This document shows, in pieces, positions 9,143 through 17,802 of a DNA stretch of 64,000 nucleotides (positions within the stretch are counted from its first letter, which is position 1; every line of letters begins with the position of its first letter). Under the pieces are notes generated by a model. The model saw nothing but the letters and a program-made list of their open reading frames with translations, ran no database searches and was not told where the DNA came from. Location: positions 124,001-188,000 of the forward strand of contig DATGXG010000052.1 in the NCBI GenBank assembly GCA_035299085.1, written 5' to 3'. Both the position numbers and the translations under genes were made by a program. Origin of the DNA: Bacteroidales bacterium. GTDB lineage: Bacteria > Bacteroidota > Bacteroidia > Bacteroidales > UBA10428.

Positions 9143-10177
9143 TTAAAAATTAATCATGGCTTTCATGACGCCGTCACGGTAACGCGCGACGAGGTCGAAG
9201 GCTTCCGCAACCTGTGAAAAGGGGAAGGCATGCGTTTGCATGGGATCGGGTTTCAGGCGGCCATCGGAGATCATGGAGAGGGTTTTTACTACGGATTCAT
9301 TCTGACGGCGGACATTCTGGATATTGATTTCTTTTCGCCGCAGGGCGTCTACATCAAAGCTCCAGCGCGAAAAGGACGGGATGCCGATGATCATCAGTTG
9401 TCCTCCTGGCTTGAGCAGCTGAATGGCCTGGTCAGCGGCTTCCTGTTTTCCACAACATTCAAAAACCACATCAAGGGCCAGCGGTTCAAGAGCCAGGATA
9501 TCTTTTACGACATCTGTTTTATCCGGGTTCCCTGTCCAGTGGGCTCCCATTGTGGATGCAACTTTCAACCGGGCGTCAATTTTATCAGTCATGTACACTT
9601 TGGCGGCATCTTCACACAGCGCAGGCAAAAGAACGCTGATCCCGATGGGACCTGAACCCAGGATGCCAACTTTTTTGTTTTTAAGCGCAACCGACAAGCC
9701 GGTTGCATACACCCCAATTGCAAGGGGTTCTGACAAGGCTGCCTCATCGAGCGTCATGGCATCACTTATCCTGTAACAGCTGGCCGCCGGCATCACCAGG
9801 TACTCGGAAAGACATCCTTCAGCCTGTCCGGGGCATCCGAGAAACCTGAGCCTGCGGCATGTGTGATATCTTTCCTGCCTGCACTGATCGCATTCATAGC
9901 AGGGCATCGCCGGGTCAATTGCCACCCTGTCTCCGGGCTTTAGGGTTGTTACTGACGAACCCGTTTTTTCAACTATCCCCGAACCTTCATGTCCAACAGT
10001 GAAAGGATATTCAACAACCTGGCTCCCGATTTTACCTTCGGTGTAATAATGAATATCGGAACCGCAAATACCAACAGATTTCATCCGGATCAGCACCTGG
10101 TCAGGCTTTGTAATGACCGGTTCAGGTTTATCAATAATCTCGATACGGTTTAAACCGGTAAGTACCATCGCTTTCAT
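9143..10177 (-). CDS. Zinc-dependent alcohol dehydrogenase, sorbitol/xylitol dehydrogenase-like
   Basis: The 344-residue medium-chain dehydrogenase has catalytic zinc ligands C38 (GICGSD) and H63-E64 (GHEGSG). The structural zinc is held by four cysteines at 93, 96, 99 and 107 (spacing 2-2-7), and the NAD fold shows VGILGSGPIG. The sequence CGSDIHYYTEG is typical of the polyol dehydrogenase branch (sorbitol, xylitol, L-iditol), which interconverts sugar alcohols and ketoses. L-threonine or galactitol dehydrogenase activity cannot be excluded. The gene is alone on the minus strand, convergent with the Gfo/Idh gene and divergent from the methyltransferase gene. Confidence 0.88.
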   Translation of the reverse strand: MKAMVLTGLNRIEIIDKPEPVITKPDQVLIRMKSVGICGSDIHYYTEGKIGSQVVEYPFTVGHEGSGIVEKTGSSVTTLKPGDRVAIDPAMPCYECDQCRQERYHTCRRLRFLGCPGQAEGCLSEYLVMPAASCYRISDAMTLDEAALSEPLAIGVYATGLSVALKNKKVGILGSGPIGISVLLPALCEDAAKVYMTDKIDARLKVASTMGAHWTGNPDKTDVVKDILALEPLALDVVFECCGKQEAADQAIQLLKPGGQLMIIGIPSFSRWSFDVDALRRKEINIQNVRRQNESVVKTLSMISDGRLKPDPMQTHAFPFSQVAEAFDLVARYRDGVMKAMINF

Positions 10178-10222
10178 AAGGCTTCACTCAATTTACTGTC
10201 TAAAGTATGAATAAAATAATTA

Positions 10223-10230
10223 TATATTTG
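10223..10230 (+). promoter_or_regulatory. Possible -7 promoter box for the methyltransferase gene
   Basis: TATATTTG matches the Bacteroidota -7 consensus TAnnTTTG and lies 22 bases before the methyltransferase start. No good TTTG box is seen at the expected distance upstream, so the call rests on the -7 box alone. Confidence 0.35.
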
Positions 10231-10252
10231 GGTATTCATTCATCTCACGGTC

Positions 10253-11086
10253 ATGAAGAAATTTCCCGACCCCATCGACCTTTCCTCAATCACTGATTTT
10301 TACGACGAATTGCCTTTCTGGTCCGCCCCATTCGGACTTAAGCTGCTTGAGAAGGTCAATTACAGGAAAAGCATCACTGCTCTTGATATCGGTTTCGGCG
10401 CGGGTTTTCCTCTTGTTGAACTGGCGGAAAGGCTGGGCAACTCATCCAGGGTTTACGGTATCGATCCATGGAAAGATGCTTCTGCAAAGGTAAACAGAAA
10501 ATCCGGCTATTTCGGAATCAACTCGATCACCCTTATTGAGGGAGTGGCTGAATCGATTCCTCTTGAAAAGGATTCGGTTGATCTTATTGTCAGCAACAAC
10601 GGGATCAACAACGTCAGTGATATAAACAAAGTTTTTTCAGAATGCGCAAGGGTTCTGAAAGATAGCGGTCAGTTTGTCATGACAATGAATCTTGACAAGA
10701 GCATGTTTGAATTTTATCATGTGCTTGAAAAGGTGCTTCTTGAAAATGGAATGGAAAAGGAAGTCAGGGCTATGCACAGCCATATTTATGAAAAAAGGAA
10801 ACCACTTGAAGAAATGACATTTCTTCTCAGGCAAAACGGCTTTATAATTTCTGACCTGGAGCACAGCCAGTTTAATTACAGGTTTGCCGACGGAACGGCG
10901 ATGCTCGATCATCATTTTATCCGCCTGGCTTTTATGGGTGCCTGGATGAATTTATTACCGGCCGGACGTGCTGAAAATATATTCAGTGACGTTGAACTTT
11001 TACTCAACCGACAGGCTGAGATTTCCGGAGGTCTGAATCTGAGCATTCCTTTCGTAGTGATCAATTCCTTTAACCATAAAGTTTAA
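10253..11086 (+). CDS. Class I SAM-dependent methyltransferase
   Basis: The 277-residue protein has the SAM-binding glycine loop LDIGFGAGFP at residues 44-53, an acidic residue after strand two (VYGIDPW), and the post-motif segment DLIVSNNGINNVSD in place of the usual DxxxxNxxLHH. This is the UbiE/Methyltransf_11 fold. The substrate is unknown. The gene ends 12 bases before the LarA-type gene and on the same strand, so the two probably form a small operon; whether the methyltransferase acts with the racemase is a guess. Confidence 0.85.
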   Translation: MKKFPDPIDLSSITDFYDELPFWSAPFGLKLLEKVNYRKSITALDIGFGAGFPLVELAERLGNSSRVYGIDPWKDASAKVNRKSGYFGINSITLIEGVAESIPLEKDSVDLIVSNNGINNVSDINKVFSECARVLKDSGQFVMTMNLDKSMFEFYHVLEKVLLENGMEKEVRAMHSHIYEKRKPLEEMTFLLRQNGFIISDLEHSQFNYRFADGTAMLDHHFIRLAFMGAWMNLLPAGRAENIFSDVELLLNRQAEISGGLNLSIPFVVINSFNHKV

Positions 11087-11098
11087 TACCTTTGTTTC

Positions 11099-12325
11099 AT
11101 GGACCTGACATTAAAATACGGAAGAAATACAATGACCTTTGCCTTCCCTGAAGGCACAACCGTTCCTGAATATCATGAACCGGAATACACCATTTCAGCT
11201 GAAAAATTCAGGGAGGATCTTGAAAAATTTCTGCCAGCGGATTCCGCCAGATATAATGATGTAGCCATTGTGGTTTCTGATAAAACAAGATTGTGCGGAT
11301 ATCCTGAATTTCTGCCCTGGCTTACCGATTCTCTTTTACAGCATGGGGCCGGGCCGGAAAATATAACATTTTACATTGCCTACGGAACCCATGCCAGGCA
11401 AACTGAAGAGGAAAGCGTACAGAGCTATGGAGAATCCTACCGCAAATTCCGGTTTGTTCATCATGATTGTACCGATGTTTCTGTTTTCGAATTGCTCGGA
11501 ACAACCAAAAGAGGTACTCCTGTGCCTCTTCGGAAAGACATACTGAAAAGCTCACTGCTCATTACATTCGGATCCATATCGCATCATTATTTCGCCGGTT
11601 ACGGTGGCGGCCGGAAAATGCTTTTCCCCGGGCTCGCTTCAAAGGTGGCAGTTTATCATAATCACAGCCTGTTTCTTGATATGGAAACAAGACGTCTTTC
11701 AGAGGGATGCCAGCCAGGCAGGCTCGACGGTAACCCGTTGGCCGAAGATCTTAAGGAAATTGATTCGTATTTCCCTCCGAAAATTTCTATCCACGGAATT
11801 CTCAATGCGTCGGGTAAAGTTTGCCGACTAATGATCGGGAATTCCTATGAGCATTTTATTGATGCCTGCACGCTTCACGACAGTTATTACCGCTTCACCG
11901 GGAACCAGCTTTTCGATCTTGTAGTTGCCTCAGGCGGGGGTTACCCGAAGGATATCAATTTCATCCAGTCGCACAAAGCCGTTCATCATGCCGCAGCATT
12001 TGTAAAGGACGGCGGCCACCTGGTTGTGCTTGTCGAATGCATTGACGGGATCGGATCGAATTATTTCATGAAATACCTTGAGGCAGGCGGATTTGATGCC
12101 GCTTTTGCTATTCTCGAAAAAAATTATGAAGGCAACGGGGGAACCGCCTTGTCGATGATGCAAAAATCAAAAAGAATAAACATACACCTTATGACCTCGC
12201 TTGATGAGCGCATTTGTGGCATTCTTGGTGCAACAAAAACAGAGCCCGGAGATATTCAGAAATTAGTCAATTCGGCAAAAAGATCCATCGCCGTCATCCG
12301 GAATGCCAGCATGCTTGTCAGGTAA
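11099..12325 (+). CDS. LarA-family nickel-pincer-type racemase (lactate racemase homologue)
   Basis: The 408-residue protein belongs to the LarA/DUF2088 family, which racemises or epimerises 2-hydroxy acids using a nickel-pincer nucleotide cofactor. The spacing of key residues agrees with characterised LarA: H98 (AYGTHAR) and H163 (ISHHYFAG) as catalytic bases, K173 (GGGRKMLFPG) for cofactor attachment, and H189 as nickel ligand. The DxTR motif is present as SDKTR. All required residues are thus kept. No cofactor biosynthesis genes (larB, larC, larE) occur in the window. A TACCTTTG box at 11087-11094 lies just before the start and could be a -7 element or part of the methyltransferase end. 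Substrate unknown; many homologues do not act on lactate. Confidence 0.85.
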   Translation: MDLTLKYGRNTMTFAFPEGTTVPEYHEPEYTISAEKFREDLEKFLPADSARYNDVAIVVSDKTRLCGYPEFLPWLTDSLLQHGAGPENITFYIAYGTHARQTEEESVQSYGESYRKFRFVHHDCTDVSVFELLGTTKRGTPVPLRKDILKSSLLITFGSISHHYFAGYGGGRKMLFPGLASKVAVYHNHSLFLDMETRRLSEGCQPGRLDGNPLAEDLKEIDSYFPPKISIHGILNASGKVCRLMIGNSYEHFIDACTLHDSYYRFTGNQLFDLVVASGGGYPKDINFIQSHKAVHHAAAFVKDGGHLVVLVECIDGIGSNYFMKYLEAGGFDAAFAILEKNYEGNGGTALSMMQKSKRINIHLMTSLDERICGILGATKTEPGDIQKLVNSAKRSIAVIRNASMLVR

Positions 12326-12360
12326 CAGTAATCAGTAATCGGTGATCGGTAATCGGTAAC
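12326..12360. repeat. Short degenerate repeat (TAATCGGT words)
   Basis: Directly after the LarA stop codon the words CAGTAATC, GTAATCGGT and GATCGGTAATCGGT follow one another. This low-complexity run resembles the AAATCGGTGTTC words in the dispersed repeats near 36062 and 54083 and may be a remnant of the same family. Confidence 0.5.
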
Positions 12361-12401
12361 TGTACATAATAACTAGTAAAGAATATTTCACAAATCATCC
12401 A

Positions 12402-13946
12402 ATGAAGAATTTAAAACTTTATGCCCTGCTGATGCTAATGGTAATAGCATTGGCCTGTAAAAACACTCCTGAAAACCAAACCGGATCCTTGCCCCGAAGC
12501 ACTCCTGAAACAGAAGGTGTATCATCCGGGGCCATTCTTGCCTTTCTTGATTCAGCCGCAGCCAGTGAACATGAGTTTCACAGCATTATGATCATCAGGC
12601 ATGGCAAGGTGATTGCCGAAGGCTGGTGGTCCCCTTACGATTCAATCCTGAGGCATACGCTTTATTCCACAAGCAAAAGCTTTACATCCACTGCTGTAGG
12701 ATTTGCCGTGACTGAAAAACTGATCACCGTAAATGATAAAGTCATTTCATTCTTTCCGGAAGATTTACCCGATACGGTAAGTCCATACCTGGCACAGCTC
12801 ACAATAAAAGACCTGCTTATGATGTCGGCCGGTCAGGATCCGGATCCCACATGGTCTTTAAGGAACGGAAACGATAACTGGGTTAAGGCATTTCTTGCCA
12901 CACCCATTGTAAATGAACCGGGAAAGAAATTCCTGTATAATTCAATGGCTACGTATATGCTTTCAGCCATTGTTCAGAAAGTTACCGGACAAAAAGTCGT
13001 GGATTACCTTACGCCGCGCTTGTTTCAACCTCTGGGTATCAAAGGCATGGATTGGGAAACCGATCCAAAAGGCATCAATACAGGTGGCTGGGGACTCAGG
13101 ATTAAAACAGAGGACATGGCAAAGTTCGGCCAGTTGCTGCTTCAGAAAGGAAAATGGAATGGAAAAGAGATCATTCCCGAAGCATGGGTGAATGAAGCTA
13201 CTACAATGAAAATTATGCAGAATCCTGATGCCAGGCAGTCTCAAAAGGATTCAAGCGACTGGCTCCAGGGATACTGCTACCAGTTCTGGCGCTGCAGAAA
13301 TAATGCCTTCAGGGCTGACGGCGCGTATGGCCAGTATATTATTGTAATGCCGGAAAAAGATGCTGTCGTAGCCATTACCTGCGAATCGCCCAATATGCAA
13401 TCGGAAATTAATCTCGTATGGGATTACTTGTTGCCGGCTTTTAAAGACGAAGAATTGCCTGAAAACAAACCTGAATCCGACAAGCTGAAGGAACGTCTTG
13501 CTTCGCTCAGTCTTGCCCCGGCTTCCGGATCTGCAGCAATCGCTGCTAAGTTTACTAACCCGTCGGAATTTGTCTTTCCTGAAAATCCTTATCATTTCAA
13601 ATCAATTACCATTTCACTAACTGACACGTGTCATGTGAAATTTGTATTTGATTCCGTTGAATACCCGGTCGATTTCGGTTCAGGAAAATGGCTGAAAGGC
13701 GAAACCACAATGCCCGGACCAAGCCTGACAGGTGCTCTCGCTGGACCGCAAAAAGTTGCCGGAAGCTACGCCTGGAAAGATGCACAAACACTTGAGCTTA
13801 TTCTGCGCTATATCGAAAGTCCCCACCATGCAACTATAACCTGCAAATTTGACAGGGATAAGATTACAGTTGCACTGGATTACGGAAAGGCTTTAGGACG
13901 GCCTGTTATAGAATTAAAAGGAAGTGCGTCAAAAATAAAGAATTAA
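12402..13946 (+). CDS. Serine hydrolase, beta-lactamase/class C family lipoprotein
   Basis: The 514-residue protein has a lipoprotein signal with C19 (VIALAC), then a class C beta-lactamase-like fold. The nucleophile motif SxxK is S89-T-S-K92 (LYSTSKSF), and the tyrosine motif is YNS in FLYNSMATYMLS. A C-terminal beta domain of about 140 residues follows. Such proteins act as esterases, D-aminopeptidases or penicillin-binding-like enzymes; true beta-lactamase activity is unlikely from this branch but cannot be excluded. It is transcribed alone; a 137-base gap with a partial repeat follows. Confidence 0.87.
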   Translation: MKNLKLYALLMLMVIALACKNTPENQTGSLPRSTPETEGVSSGAILAFLDSAAASEHEFHSIMIIRHGKVIAEGWWSPYDSILRHTLYSTSKSFTSTAVGFAVTEKLITVNDKVISFFPEDLPDTVSPYLAQLTIKDLLMMSAGQDPDPTWSLRNGNDNWVKAFLATPIVNEPGKKFLYNSMATYMLSAIVQKVTGQKVVDYLTPRLFQPLGIKGMDWETDPKGINTGGWGLRIKTEDMAKFGQLLLQKGKWNGKEIIPEAWVNEATTMKIMQNPDARQSQKDSSDWLQGYCYQFWRCRNNAFRADGAYGQYIIVMPEKDAVVAITCESPNMQSEINLVWDYLLPAFKDEELPENKPESDKLKERLASLSLAPASGSAAIAAKFTNPSEFVFPENPYHFKSITISLTDTCHVKFVFDSVEYPVDFGSGKWLKGETTMPGPSLTGALAGPQKVAGSYAWKDAQTLELILRYIESPHHATITCKFDRDKITVALDYGKALGRPVIELKGSASKIKN

Positions 13947-13987
13947 AAGGCACAGTAATTGATCAATTGGCAGGGAGAGGTTTCTCG

Positions 13988-14003
13988 CTGAAAGGAGGAA
14001 TCT
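13988..14003. repeat. Fragment of an interspersed palindromic repeat
   Basis: The 16-base word CTGAAAGGAGGAATCT is identical to one at 44434-44449 inside the repeat between the lipid kinase and lipB genes. It lies in the 137-base gap before the metallophosphoesterase gene. The surrounding TTTCTCGCTG also matches the style of that element. Confidence 0.6.
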
Positions 14004-14083
14004 TTGAACCCGCTCACAACTCTGTTTGTTGTTGTGGCGGGATCATTTATATTGTCCTGATTGATAAATTAAAAATTGAATTC

Positions 14084-15226
14084 ATGAATTTATTCCGGTT
14101 TCTCTTCCTTTTAGTCTTTTTCATCTTGCTTAATATTTACCTGTTTAACAGGGGCTGGCAGGCTATGCCTGACAACCGGGTTGTTCATACGGTTTATACC
14201 CTTTTGTATATTTTTACTTCCACAGCCATCTTCTTTGCCATTTTTGCCGGGAACCGCCTGCCTGTCGCCACAGGAAGAATATTCGAACTGGTGGGAGGTT
14301 ACTGGATGATCCTGTTTGTCTTTACGTTAAGCGGGGCCCTGCTTGGTGATATACTCCGGATACTGAACCATTACTTCGGCATTTTTCCGGATTGGGTAAC
14401 CCGGCATTACGCACAGGCTAAACTGATCTATTTCTTCGCTGTATTAACGGTTCTTGCTTTCATATCGGTTATGGGTTATTACCGGTTTTCTCATCCGAAA
14501 ATCACCAAAATGAATCTAACCGTCAATCACGGCAAAGTGCTCACCCATGATATGAATATTATTGCTGTGAGCGATATTCATCTCGGCAACCTGATCCGTA
14601 AAAAGCAGTTGGGTAAGTGGGTGAACCTTATAAATAAACAGGATCCCGATGTCATCCTGATTGTGGGAGATCTTTTTGATCATAATATTCATGCTGTTGA
14701 ATTGCAGCATATGAATGATGACCTGTTAAAGCTTAAAGCAACGTATGGTGTTTTCGGCATTCCCGGCAACCACGATTACTATGCCGGAATTGACAAGGCT
14801 ATTCAATATATGAAGAGCTCCGGTATTAAGGTGCTCAGGGATACGTCAGTTGTGATCGACAAACAGCTTATACTCATCGGACGTGATGACCTCACAAATC
14901 GCAACCGGAAACCACTCAATGCCATTATTAACGGATCACCGGATACTTTGCCCAAAATTGTACTGGATCATCAGCCATCAGGCTTCGCCGAATCGGAAGA
15001 AAACGGAATTGATGTTCATATATCGGGACATACTCACAATGGTCAGCTGTTCCCTTTCAATAAAGTGGTTTCACGCATCTACAAACTCGGATATGGCTAC
15101 CTGAAAAGCGGAAACACCCACTTTTATGTTTCATCGGGATTGGGATTATGGGGTGCGCCTATCAGGCTTGGAACGCAATCCGAAATTGTGAATATCGTAC
15201 TTAAAAGCAGTTTGAACGCAAACTGA
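14084..15226 (+). CDS. Membrane-anchored metallophosphoesterase
   Basis: I start this gene at ATG 14084 (MNLFRFLFLLVFF), giving 380 residues. A longer frame from TTG 13967 would add 39 residues encoded by intergenic repeat sequence. Four hydrophobic helices (residues 1-135) precede a calcineurin-type phosphoesterase domain with all metal-binding blocks: VSDIHLGN, VGDLFDH, GIPGNHDYY and ISGHTHNGQLFP. The family resembles YkuE/YaeI-type enzymes, which act on lipid or nucleotide phosphates at the membrane; the substrate is unknown. Cardiolipin synthase follows after 49 bases, which hints at a role in envelope lipids. Confidence 0.9.
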   Translation: MNLFRFLFLLVFFILLNIYLFNRGWQAMPDNRVVHTVYTLLYIFTSTAIFFAIFAGNRLPVATGRIFELVGGYWMILFVFTLSGALLGDILRILNHYFGIFPDWVTRHYAQAKLIYFFAVLTVLAFISVMGYYRFSHPKITKMNLTVNHGKVLTHDMNIIAVSDIHLGNLIRKKQLGKWVNLINKQDPDVILIVGDLFDHNIHAVELQHMNDDLLKLKATYGVFGIPGNHDYYAGIDKAIQYMKSSGIKVLRDTSVVIDKQLILIGRDDLTNRNRKPLNAIINGSPDTLPKIVLDHQPSGFAESEENGIDVHISGHTHNGQLFPFNKVVSRIYKLGYGYLKSGNTHFYVSSGLGLWGAPIRLGTQSEIVNIVLKSSLNAN

Positions 15227-15243
15227 AAATTGCTGTAACTTTA
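15211..15243 (+). promoter_or_regulatory. Bacteroidota-type promoter for the cardiolipin synthase gene
   Basis: TTTG at 15211-15214 and TAACTTTA at 15236-15243 are 21 bases apart, close to the primary sigma-factor consensus TTTG-N19-21-TAnnTTTG. The -33 box lies inside the end of the metallophosphoesterase gene, so cls may have its own promoter. Confidence 0.5.
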
Positions 15244-15275
15244 GATTCTTAAGTTACCAAACAGCATTATTCCTG

Positions 15276-16730
15276 ATGAAACCTGCAGTCATTATTGATA
15301 TTGTATATTTCATCATACTGGTACTTGTATGCGTCCGTATTATCTTTGATACGCGCAGTTCATCCAAGACCCTTGCCTACCTGTTGCTTGCCATTTTTGT
15401 ACCTGTGGGAGGAATGATCTTTTACTTTGTTTTCGGAATCAATTACCATAAAAGACTTATTTACAGTAAAAAACTGGTTGAAGATGAAGTGCAGTTATCC
15501 GAGGTCAACCGGAAAACTGTCTCACTGTCAGCCCGTAACCTCAAGCGGAATGCACAGGCAATCGGAAACGGGCAAAGCCTCGTGAGCCTGCTGATGAACG
15601 ATGGCCTCAGCCCGCTCACTTCAGGAAACAAAGTGACGCTGCTGGTAAACGGTGAAGAGAAATTTCCTGAGCTCTTACGGGCCATTGAAAACGCCACACA
15701 TCACATCCACCTGGAGTATTATATTTATGAGGATGATAAGATTGGTAATGAGATTAAAAATGCACTGATCCGCAAGGCTTCAGAAGGCGTGGAAGTGCGG
15801 ATGATCTATGATGATTTTGGCAGCAGCAGCATACGCGGCGACCTGGTGGATGAGTTAAGAGAGGGAGGAGTTGAAGCTTATCCCTTTAACCGGATACGGT
15901 GGCTGTATTTTGCCAACCGCATCAACTACAGGAACCACAGGAAAATTGTGATCATTGACGGTGATTCCGGATTTATAGGCGGAATCAATGTAAGCGACCG
16001 GTATTTTAACCGTGAGGATGACGGTCCGGAAAAGATCTACTGGCGGGATACCCATTTAAAAATTGACGGTCCCGGTATTCTTTTTTTGCAGCATATTTTT
16101 CTGTGCGACTGGAATTTTTGTTCCGGTCAGAAAATGAAGCCTGAAAAGGAATACTTTCATGCCACACCCCTGAAACACTCTAACGTGAGCGTACAGATTG
16201 CCGCCAGCGGTCCCGATTCTCCCGCTTCTACAATTAAACTGTCCTTTCTTAAGGCAATAAACCTGGCCAGGGAAGAAATTCTGCTTACAACGCCTTACCT
16301 GATCCCCGGCGGAAGCATTATGGATGCTCTGAAAGTGGCCTCCCTCGGTGGCGTGAAAGTGAAGATCCTCGTTCCGGGCACATCTGATTCAAGGCTTGTT
16401 AATTTCGCCGCATGGTCAAACTATGGTGAACTTCTGAAAGCAGGAATTGAAATCTACTGCTACCGGAAAGGCTTTATCCATGCTAAAACCATGGTGATTG
16501 ACGGTGCTATTTCAGTTGTAGGAACTGCAAATATGGATCACCGCAGTTTTGACCTTAATTTTGAGGTCAACGCAATTGTTTACGGTGCCGAATTCGGCGA
16601 ACAGCTGTGCGATTCCTTTCATACTGATTTGAAGTATGCTATAAGGCTTAATTATGAGGAATGGAAATCGCAGCCGGTATATTTGCGACTTGCAGAAAGA
16701 ACTGCACGGCTTTTATCTCCCTTGTTATAA
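15276..16730 (+). CDS. cls: Cardiolipin synthase
   Basis: The 484-residue protein has two N-terminal membrane helices (residues 4-24 and 32-54) and two phospholipase-D catalytic motifs: H221-x-K223-x4-D228 (NHRKIVIID) and H402-x-K404-x4-D409 (HAKTMVID). This is the bacterial ClsA architecture, which joins two phosphatidylglycerol molecules (or a related pair) into cardiolipin in the cytoplasmic membrane. Length is normal for the family. It is followed after 9 bases by the dehydrogenase gene, so both are likely on one transcript. Confidence 0.94.
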   Translation: MKPAVIIDIVYFIILVLVCVRIIFDTRSSSKTLAYLLLAIFVPVGGMIFYFVFGINYHKRLIYSKKLVEDEVQLSEVNRKTVSLSARNLKRNAQAIGNGQSLVSLLMNDGLSPLTSGNKVTLLVNGEEKFPELLRAIENATHHIHLEYYIYEDDKIGNEIKNALIRKASEGVEVRMIYDDFGSSSIRGDLVDELREGGVEAYPFNRIRWLYFANRINYRNHRKIVIIDGDSGFIGGINVSDRYFNREDDGPEKIYWRDTHLKIDGPGILFLQHIFLCDWNFCSGQKMKPEKEYFHATPLKHSNVSVQIAASGPDSPASTIKLSFLKAINLAREEILLTTPYLIPGGSIMDALKVASLGGVKVKILVPGTSDSRLVNFAAWSNYGELLKAGIEIYCYRKGFIHAKTMVIDGAISVVGTANMDHRSFDLNFEVNAIVYGAEFGEQLCDSFHTDLKYAIRLNYEEWKSQPVYLRLAERTARLLSPLL

Positions 16731-16739
16731 ATTAATACG

Positions 16740-17735
16740 ATGACTGATACGATACCACAAGAAATGAGGGCTGTATGCCTGAAAGCGGACGGTGGTCTGC
16801 AGGTGAAAATGATTCCGGTCCCTATACCCGGTGCAGGACAGGTACTCGTAAAAATTTCAGCGGCACCCATTAATCCTTCTGACCTTGCACGAATCAAGCA
16901 TCTGCCTGAAGCCGAAAAAAGCAGCTTTATTGCCGGTATCGAAGGGTCTGGTGTTGTTGTGGCCGGCGGTAAGGGAATTATCCCTGCACTCTGGAAAGGA
17001 AAGAGGGTGGCCTGTTCATCTGCTTATACATACAGCGGTACATGGGCTGAATACATGGTAACTCCTGCTATGAGTTGCATTCCGCTACCCGATGAAATCA
17101 GTGATGAACAGGGAGCGATGCTTCTTGTGAATCCTTTAACGGCAGTAGCTTTTATTCAGATAGCCAGGAAAAAGGGACATAAGGCAATCATTAACACTGC
17201 GGCCGCAAGCGCTTTGGGAAGAATGCTTGAATACCTTTCTGATAAGGCAGGATTGCCGCTTATCCAGGTTGTCAGGCGTGATGATCAAGCGCAAAAGCTG
17301 TTAAAATCAGGGGCAAAATATGTTCTGAGCAGTACCGCAACGGATTTTGAAAGTTCATTGAAGCAAATGGCAGGAGAGTTAAATGCAACCCTGGCCCTTG
17401 ATGCCATCGGGGGAGAAATGACCCGGATCCTTCTTGAAGCGGTGCCTTTTGGCGGCAACGTCATGGTTTACGGAAACCTTTCCGGTGAAGATCCACACAG
17501 CCATCACAGGGCGCTGGTTTCTGAAAATAAATCGATTTCAGGATTTTACCTTGTAAACTGGCTCAGAGAACAAGGTATCTTAACTACGTTGAAAAGCATC
17601 AGTAAGGCAAGAAAACTCATCAGGAACCATGTTACAATAACAATTAGCAGTAAAAAGCCACTGGAACAGGTTGAACCGGCGATAGAAGGATACCTTCAGG
17701 CGATGACTGCCGGAAAAATACTGCTGATTCCATAA
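16740..17735 (+). CDS. Zinc-free medium-chain dehydrogenase, quinone oxidoreductase-like
   Basis: The 331-residue protein has the N-terminal GroES-like fold of medium-chain dehydrogenases (MIPVPIPGAGQVLVKISAAPINPSDL, split here by words), typical of NADPH:quinone oxidoreductases and enoyl reductases. It lacks the four structural-zinc cysteines seen in the enzyme at 9143. The nucleotide-binding region is unusual: INTAAASALGRM replaces the normal GxGxxG-type AGAGGVG. Substrate unknown. It is the last gene after cls, with a 9-base gap. Confidence 0.84.
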   Translation: MTDTIPQEMRAVCLKADGGLQVKMIPVPIPGAGQVLVKISAAPINPSDLARIKHLPEAEKSSFIAGIEGSGVVVAGGKGIIPALWKGKRVACSSAYTYSGTWAEYMVTPAMSCIPLPDEISDEQGAMLLVNPLTAVAFIQIARKKGHKAIINTAAASALGRMLEYLSDKAGLPLIQVVRRDDQAQKLLKSGAKYVLSSTATDFESSLKQMAGELNATLALDAIGGEMTRILLEAVPFGGNVMVYGNLSGEDPHSHHRALVSENKSISGFYLVNWLREQGILTTLKSISKARKLIRNHVTITISSKKPLEQVEPAIEGYLQAMTAGKILLIP

Positions 17736-17802
17736 TTGGATATTTCATCAAAACTTACTACCTTACGGTTGATTTTCATGTTATTACATAAATACACCCA
17801 TC

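Noticed and set aside
12402..13946. Antibiotic-resistance beta-lactamase
   Set aside because: The SxxK and YxN motifs fit, but the lipoprotein signal and extra C-terminal domain match the broad serine-hydrolase branch, not a known resistance enzyme.
13967..14083. 39-residue N-terminal extension of the metallophosphoesterase
   Set aside because: It uses a TTG start and translates a repeat fragment; the ATG at 14084 begins a proper membrane helix.
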